A DNA stretch of 9,391 nt from Bacteroidales bacterium (GTDB lineage Bacteria > Bacteroidota > Bacteroidia > Bacteroidales > JAADGE01): assembly GCA_029934265.1 (NCBI GenBank), contig JAOZMN010000031.1:1-9391 (forward strand), read 5' to 3'. Positions 1 to 7,300 of this stretch are shown here, piece after piece. The notes beneath the pieces are model-generated. The model had not been told where the DNA came from and ran no database searches. It worked only from the letters and a program-made list of their open reading frames with translations. The translations under genes were made by a program, and so were the position numbers. Position 1 is the first letter of the stretch; each line of letters opens with the position of its first letter.

Positions 1-1097
1 TTTTTTGCAAGTCGTTTCAGAAAATTAATCTGTCTGTTTAAAGAAGAAAGTCCCTCGAAATTAGTATAATAAAGTAATAAACTTCTTTGTCTGATTTTTC
101 TTTTTACGGTTACGAATAACATTTCATGATTTGATTCCAAAAAATCCGTTTTTTGTTTGTACAGAACTTCCAAAATATTATTTATATGAGCCGGTTTATT
201 ACTTGCCGGAACAATACTGTGTACATTTTTTGAAAAAGTCAGTAAACCGGCTTTGTCGTGTTTTTTTATTGCGATATTTGAAATTACCAGAGCGGCATTA
301 ATTGCATAATCGAGTAACGATAATTCTCTAAACGGCATTTTCATGGTACGTCCCATATCAATAATACTGTAAACCTGTTGCGATTTTTCGTCTTGATATT
401 GATTCACCATTAACTTGGAGCGTCTTGCGGTTGCTTTCCAGTTAATTGTTCTGAAATCATCACCGCTTACATATTCCTTAATTTGCTCAAACTCACTGTT
501 ATTACTGATGCGTCTGACCTTTTTAATCCCTGCATCTTTCAAATTATTTGAAATTGCAAGAAGTTCATATTTCCTCATCTGAATAAAGGAAGGATAAACG
601 GCAGTGTTTTGTCCTTCATTGAAAATAAAACGTTTGGTAACAAATGATATTTTGGTAGAAACAAAAATATTCAGCTTTCCGAATATGTATTCACCTCGTT
701 TTACCGGTCGGAGTTTGTAGTTTACTTTACTTTCTTTCCCCGATTTTATACTCAAATTTATTCCGAAATCTCTTTTTTGAAATTGAAAAGGTATTTCATC
801 AATAATTTCAACATTTATTCCGAAAGAATAATTATTTTTCAAAGAAATATAAATCTCGTTAATGTCTCCGTTTGACAGGCGTTCGGGTGTGTCTCTGCTT
901 GCTTTTAATTGAAATTTAGATGAGGCATAAAGCATCATAAAATCGACAAAAGTCAATACTAATATTAATATTAATCCGTATTTTGCCAAAGGATAGACTA
1001 TCGGAAAAAAGTGAGAAACCACAAACAACACGATTATTAATGCTGTTGCAAAATAAATGCGGTCGTTTAAATATATGCTTTTGAAAAATAATTTCAT
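1..1097 (-). CDS. DUF58 domain-containing membrane protein (3' end cut by the window edge)
   Basis: The reading frame is open from an ATG at 1097-1095 to the window edge, giving 365 residues without a stop. DUF58 proteins usually have about 400-450 residues, so perhaps 50-80 are missing. Two hydrophobic stretches near the N-terminus (about residues 15-33 and 39-57) look like a membrane hairpin. After them comes a beta-rich region, then the DUF58 hallmark at about residues 206-223, YVSGDDFRTINWKATARR. About 20 residues later IIDMGRTMKMPF marks the first strand and loop of a VWA-like fold; the DxG start replaces the canonical DxSxS metal site, so metal binding is uncertain. DUF58 proteins are typically encoded with MoxR AAA+ ATPases and VWA/Bat proteins and are thought to act in envelope-linked assembly or stress functions; the exact role is unknown. 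Here the upstream neighbour is a giant surface protein, not moxR. No Shine-Dalgarno sequence precedes the start. The call is firm; the function is inferred from the family. Confidence 0.93.
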   Translation of the reverse strand, partial: MKLFFKSIYLNDRIYFATALIIVLFVVSHFFPIVYPLAKYGLILILVLTFVDFMMLYASSKFQLKASRDTPERLSNGDINEIYISLKNNYSFGINVEIIDEIPFQFQKRDFGINLSIKSGKESKVNYKLRPVKRGEYIFGKLNIFVSTKISFVTKRFIFNEGQNTAVYPSFIQMRKYELLAISNNLKDAGIKKVRRISNNSEFEQIKEYVSGDDFRTINWKATARRSKLMVNQYQDEKSQQVYSIIDMGRTMKMPFRELSLLDYAINAALVISNIAIKKHDKAGLLTFSKNVHSIVPASNKPAHINNILEVLYKQKTDFLESNHEMLFVTVKRKIRQRSLLLYYTNFEGLSSLNRQINFLKRLAK

Positions 1098-1112
1098 AAG
1101 TTAGGTATAAAA

Positions 1113-1194
1113 AGACCCTTAGGGTTTGATTTAACAAAAATTAATAAACTTAGACACCTGAATTACAGTCCATTACTTAAAACCCTAAGGGTCT
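1113..1194. repeat. Exact 15-bp inverted repeat (also an imperfect direct repeat) ahead of the DUF58 gene
   Basis: AGACCCTTAGGGTTT at 1113-1127 is the exact reverse complement of AAACCCTAAGGGTCT at 1180-1194, with 52 nt between. Because the core is nearly palindromic, the copies also match as direct repeats, CCCTWAGGGTYTGATTT at 1116-1132 and 1183-1199 (15 of 17 identical). In a minus-strand transcript the two arms form a 15-bp stem followed at once by UUUUUAUA, ending 15 nt before the DUF58 start codon. It could be a terminator/attenuator, a pair of repressor sites, or a dispersed palindromic element. The sequence alone does not decide. Confidence 0.6.
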
Positions 1195-1263
1195 GATTTT
1201 GAAAAAATATACTTTTTAGACTGAACTCATTTCATAAGTTAATATCTGCTTTGAGTAATAGTG

Positions 1264-1290
1264 AGGGGCTTCGCTTTAAGCGAAACCCTT
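1264..1290 (-). terminator. Imperfect stem-loop just downstream of the giant gene, possible terminator
   Basis: The arms 1264-1274 and 1280-1290 can pair around a 5-nt loop. The minus-strand transcript reads AAGGGUUUCGC - UUAAA - GCGAAGCCCCU, with one G-U pair and one C-A mismatch. It starts 13 nt after the stop codon (1305-1303). No U-run follows in the transcribed direction, so it is not a textbook intrinsic terminator. It may instead be a 3' processing or stability hairpin. Confidence 0.4.
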
Positions 1291-1302
1291 ACTAAGCTGT
1301 AC

Positions 1303-4300
1303 TTAAAACCTTGTTGCAAGTACTACCGGTTTTTTAAAAATATTCACATTTCCGGATAAATCAAACACTTCAAAATAAACGATATAAATACCGGATTGTG
1401 CTTTTTGATTATTTTCATACAGACCGTCCCAATTTATTACTCCGGAAGTTCCGAGAAGTTTGTTGTTTGCAAGTCGGCGTATTTGTCTGCCTTTTGAATC
1501 GTAAATTATTACATTTGCAACATTGCCGGAATTGTCAAAATTATAAAATATTGAAGCAAAATCGTCTATCCCGTCATTATCCGGTGAAAATATTTCCGGT
1601 TCGATGGTGATATTTTCATTGCTTGCATTCGGGTTTTTGTTAAATTGAGAATTTTCATACCCCGGTGTGGCAAAGCCGACATCTGACGCCGCCGAGTGCC
1701 AATTATTTTCGTCCTGAGTAGGATTGTTGTAATTTATTCTTTCTAACGAAACGCCGTCATCTTCGTCAAGCAAAGCGAAGTGCATATCGTCCGTATAAGA
1801 AAATTCATCAATAACTATACTGTCGTTAAGCAAAATTACAACTGTTCCTTCATCGTCGGAATAAGAAGGCAAATCTTTAATTTCAATAATTGCATCTTCA
1901 TTTTCGGACAAATAATCGGTTGTGGTAATTTCTTTATTTTCGGTGAAACAATAGTAAGAAGCCGGTGAAATTATCAAACTTTCTTCCGAAAACGGTTTGG
2001 AAGATTCAGTATAACCGTCATCGTTTCTTTTTGCGATATACAGAGTTTTTAAATCAATTTCATAATCCGAACGATTATAAATTTCGACAAAATCCGTGCC
2101 TCCGGAAGTCGGATTAAAAAGAATTTCGTTTATTACAATATCCGAGTTCTGTGCAATATAATAAGTGAATTTCATTTTTGTCGGTTCCATGATATTCAGA
2201 TTTATATCCGAAAGTGAAGAAATACTTATTTCTAATTCTTTTGCCAAAGGAAAATCTTGCGTAAAAGTCAGTAAAACCGTAGAGGAGTCAGTCGTGCTTA
2301 CTTTTGCCTGCAAAGGCATTCCGATAGAATTATCAACGGAATAATTATTTATATTCTCCGCAGTTGTTTGTAAAATCTGTTCGGAAAATTTAATCATAAT
2401 CATATTTTTATTTATGATTGTTAAATTATTTGGTTTCAATAAGTTATATGTAAATTCTTCCGTGAAATCCAGTGAAATATTATTACACTTATCACTTATT
2501 TTTTGTAATAATAAAGTTTGTTTTTCACCGTTCGGGAAATTATCGGAAAACCGGATTGAAAGTTTGTTAAAATCGTTATCGAGAAAATACAAAGTATCCG
2601 GTTTTGTTCCTGAAATATTAAAATTATCAACTGTTAAAGTTTCGGATAAACTTTCCGAAAAATAAAGATATAATATCTTGGAATTTATGACTTTAAGCTC
2701 ATTTAATTCGGGTAAACTCGTATCGAGATTTGATGCAAAAACGGAATTTAATTTTCCCGGAGTTCCGCCGTTTGCATTTTCAGAAGCGTGCCAATTATAA
2801 GCACCACCGCAAAAATTCATCGGGTCGATAATTTCAAGAGAATAACCGCCTGATGATTTTTCTTCATCATTATACCAATCGGACAAATAAGTAATGTTTG
2901 CAATGTTTTTTCCTTCCGGAGAGGTTAATTTTAAATTTCTGTCGGAAAGCACCAAGTCGGAAGACGACAAAATAGTTACAATTTTTCCGTATCCCGCAAA
3001 CTCGTTTTGATATTCATCTTGACACATTATTATATACTCACCGGAATTAATTATGCTGTCCGGAAAATTCCTTTCACTTTGTCCTTCGGATTGAAATTTC
3101 CAACCTTCGAGCGAAATATCAAAATCGGAAGTGTTGTAAATTTCGATATATTTTGCTTCCGGCAATCCCAAAGGAGCAGGGCTAATATCACACATAATTT
3201 CAGTGAAAACTATATCGGATTGTTTGGGGATATAGAAAATAAATTCCATATCGGTATTTTTCATAATATTACCGGTTGCATCTTTTATATTGCTTATTGT
3301 AAGAGTGTTATAAACTTCTTCCGTGAAAGGATTTTTAAATTGCAAATAGACTGAAGAAGAATCCGTAGAGGAAATTAAAGCATATTCCGGTTTTCCGATA
3401 CTATTGTTTACAAAATAATTTTCGATATTTTCGGCGGTTTCTTTATCGACTTCTTCCGAAAATTTTATATGAACTTGCTTATTGGAAGTAATTTTTAATG
3501 AAACCGGATAAATTAGCGTGTTTTCAAATTCACTGTTATAATTTTCCATAATATTGGAACAATTATCGGATATATTTTTAATGGTAATTGTATTTTTTCC
3601 TTCCGGAAAATTATTTGTAAAATGTAAAATTACTTTATCAGGGATTTCAGATGAAAAATCAATAGAACTTGGAGAGTCCGTATCATTTAATTTGTAATTT
3701 TCTGTATTTTCTGCACTTGTTTTGTCGATATTTTCCGTAAAAATAATATCCGAACGATTGGAGTAAATTCTTGTAACGGATAAAATTTCAGGCTTACTTA
3801 TATCCGGATTATTTGCATTTACAGAATTTTCTGCTCCGGGTGTTCCCCCTTTGTAGTCGTTACTTGCCGTCCAATTTTCGTCGTCGGAACAGTTATTGAA
3901 ATAATCAATAACTTCGAGCGAAAATCCTCCGTTTTGCTTCTCTTCTGAACCGTACCAAGTATTTTCGTATTCTACTTGTGCTATTATTTCGTTTTGTGGA
4001 GAAATTAATCGTAATTGTTTTCCGGAAACGGTTAAATCGCTCCACGTAAGTATTCCCAAAACTTTTCCGTAATCTTTTAAAGCCAAAGTATCATTGTCTT
4101 GACTTAATAGTAAATATTCTCCGGATTTTAAAATATATTCCGGAAATTCTCTTTCGGCTTGACCTTTTGAAACAAAAATCCAGCCTGTCAAATCAATGTC
4201 TAAACTCGAATTGTTACGAATTTCGATATAATTAACAGCCGGCAAACTGACCGGCGAAGGCTGAACGTCGCACATGATTTCGGTAAATACAATATCAAAT

Positions 4301-7300
4301 TTTTTCGGAATGTAATAGATGAAATTTGTAGTACTTTTTGTCATCGTATTGCCGTTCGAATCTTTTATATTTTCGGTTGTAAGCGTAAGTGTTTTCCCAT
4401 CGGTAAAATTTGTTTCAAAAACTAAATTTACGATTGTGCTGTCGGTTGCCGAAACAAGTGCAACTGTAGGACTCCCGAGATTGTTATTAACCGAATAATT
4501 CACCAATTTTTTTGCATCTGTTTTATTGACTTTTTCGGTAAAAATTAATTGTAATTGTGTAGATGACAATACTTTAATAGTTTTGATTTTAATTAATTCA
4601 TAATTGAAAGTTTTTGTTTCACTATTCATTATATTATTACAATTATCTTGAATATTATCAAATTTAATTGTATTATTTCCGACAAGAAAATCATTAATGA
4701 AAATTAAATCAATCGTAGTTTTATTATCGGAAATTTGCGTTGCCGAAACCGGATTTGTATTAGTATTCAAAGTATAATTAGTTATTGTTTGAGCAACGGT
4801 TGTATTTATTTTTTCGGAAAAAATAATTCTCAATGTTTTGGAATTTATATAAAAAATTTTTGTTATTTCCGGACTTGAACTGTCGGGATTTGAAGCATTA
4901 ACGGAATTATCACTGCCGGGTGTACCACCTTTATAATCTTCCGATGCTTTCCAATTTGTTTCAGCACCGCAAAAATTTTCTTTATCTATTTTTTCAAGAG
5001 AATATCCACCGTTGTTTTTTGTGTCGTCTTGATACCAAGTATTTGAATAATCGACTTCGTTAATAAGCAGTCCTTCCGGTGAAATTATTTTAAATTTTTT
5101 GCCTGAAACACTTATGTCAGTGGATTTTAATATTCCGTAAGCCGGTGAATAATCAGATAAATCTTCAACCGCCGAAAGTTCGGAAAGAAGAATGTATTTT
5201 CCGGGTAAAATTGTAGAATCCGAAAATTCTCTTTCGCTTTGTCCTTCTGCTTGAAATTTCCAACCGGAAAGTTTAAAAGCATAATCCGAGCGATTATAAA
5301 TTTCGATATATTCATAAGCCGGAACTCCGACCGGCTCAGGGTTTACATCACACATAATTTCGGTGAAAATTAAATCGTTTTCTTTAGGAATATAATATAC
5401 AAAATCGGTTTGTGTAGTGCTTATCTGATTTGTATTTACGTCTGAAATTCCGGAAATGGTAATTATATATGTCTGTCCCAAAGTGAATTTGCCGGTAAAA
5501 GTTAAATCGACAAAAGTGCTGTCGCTTGCAAAAGTTGTTACAAGCGAAGGATTGCCAAGCGAATTATTTACCGAATAATTTGTTGATGTTTCGGCGGATA
5601 TTGTTTCCGGTTTTTCGGAAAAAATTAAACGCAGTTGAAAATCGGAAACTACAAGAATTTCTTCTATTTCGATTTTTTTGTAAGAAAATGATAAAATTTG
5701 CTCTTCCATTGTGTTTCCACACTTATCTTTTATGTTTTTCACAGATAAATTATTAGTCCCTACGGAAAAATTATTAGTGAAATATAATTCAATAAGATTA
5801 GGGTAATTGTCTGAAATTGAAAAAGAAGATGGTTGTGTTGAACCGCTTAATAAAAAATTGCTTTGTGAGACGCTTGTTGCATCTACTTTTTCAGAAAAAA
5901 CAACTTGCAAATGCTTCGATGAAATATAAACAAGTTCGTCGGCAACAGGTTTTTTATTGTCCGGATTAACGGCATAAATTGAATTTTCTCTGCCGGGAGT
6001 TCCTCCGGTAAAATCTCCGGAAGCGTGCCAATTTTCTTCTTCACCGCAAAAGTTTTCGTAGTCGATACGTTCTATAGAATATCCACCGCTTTTTTTGTCA
6101 TCATCATTATACCACGATTGTGAATATTCAATGTCTTCTATGACGATATTTTTGTTGTTACGAATGACTATACGTTTGCCGGTAGTGGTGAGTTGCGATG
6201 AAACAGAAACCGGAATTGCAAGTCCGAAAACCGCCATATCCGACACATCGGCTTCGTTGCAAATAATTGCATAAGTTCCGGCTTGAATTACGGAATCGGG
6301 GAAGTTTTTTGGTGAATTTGTACCGAAAGTTATAGTCCAATCTTTTAAATTTATGTCGTAAGTACTATTATTTCTTATTTCGAGATATTCAACAGCCGGC
6401 AACGCTTCCGGTTGTGGGGAAACATCGCACATAATTTCATTAATAATAATATCATAAGCCTTTGCTTCATAGTAATTTACATTGAAATTTTCGGAATTTG
6501 CCACATTGCCGTAAGTATCTTGAATATTATCAATATTTAGAGTATAATTTGTTTCGGAAATAAATTTATTATCGAAAATAAGATGAATTAAAGCCGGGTT
6601 TGAGCCGTCGATAATTGCACTTTTAGGATTTCCTATTCCGGAATTAATATCGTAATTCATAAGCGTTTGAGCTGTAGTAATATCAACTTCTTTATTGAAA
6701 TATACATCAATACTGCTGTCGGAAAGCAATGTAACTTTCTCCGGTTTAATTTTTATGTAAGTAAAATCAAAATCGACATCGGATATTATATTTCCGTTGT
6801 TGTCTTTTATATTAGTTACCGATAAAGTGTTTTTCGTTTCGCTTGCGAAAGTACCGGAGAACGTGAGGGTAATTTGTGAAGGGTTTGAAACATTTATAAC
6901 GGCCGTTTGCGGATTTCCGAGTCCGTTGTTCACCGAATAATTTGCAATGTTTTCACCGGTAGTACTTTCTGTAATTTCCGAAAAAGTAAGATTTAAAGTA
7001 TTTTCGGAAGGAGCGAAAGCAGATAATAATTGAGGTTTTGTTGTATCCGGAGGACCTGAAATATATAAATCGTCAAACCAAAGTTCACCGGCACGAGTCG
7101 ATGAATATTTAAAAATAAGTCCGCAATAAAGAGCATTTGTAAAAGTGTTGTCGGTTGAATTTCCTGCTGTTGTGAGGTTGTCGAAATTTCCGTCGGTATC
7201 ATATTTTAAAGTCCAATTTCCGGAGTTCGAACGCAACACTTCCACACCTATAGTTTCGGCTGAGTTCCAATTAAAAGCCGATGCAATTACAGAAGTAAAA

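Larger units (their letters stand above)
1098..1302. other. 205-bp intergenic spacer between the giant gene and the DUF58 gene
   Basis: No coding frame is supported here. The spacer holds an imperfect hairpin right behind the giant gene and the two ACCCTWAGGGT palindromes described separately. I found no exact TAnnTTTG element on the minus strand. The nearest match is TAATTTTTG at 1143-1135, which has one base too many between TA and TTTG. The promoter of the DUF58 gene is therefore undefined, and read-through from the giant gene cannot be excluded. Confidence 0.7.

Noticed and set aside
916..1137. Minus-strand open frame of 73 codons overlapping the DUF58 start
   Set aside because: It is an out-of-frame shadow of the DUF58 coding region; the DUF58 frame carries the family motif and continues to the window edge.
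1113..1194. CCCTAA/TTAGGG resemblance to telomere repeats
   Set aside because: There are only two isolated copies as inverted palindromes, not a tandem array, in a bacterial context. The resemblance is incidental.
3007..3354. Plus-strand open frame of 115 codons inside the repeat region
   Set aside because: It is antisense to LTD4 and the Ig domain before it; no start context, domain or conservation signal supports it.
2143..6453. Regular 1.08-kb spacing as a possible CRISPR, satellite or mobile array
   Set aside because: The period is coding, in frame and explained by protein domain repeats. There are no short identical repeats with unique spacers and no target-site duplications.
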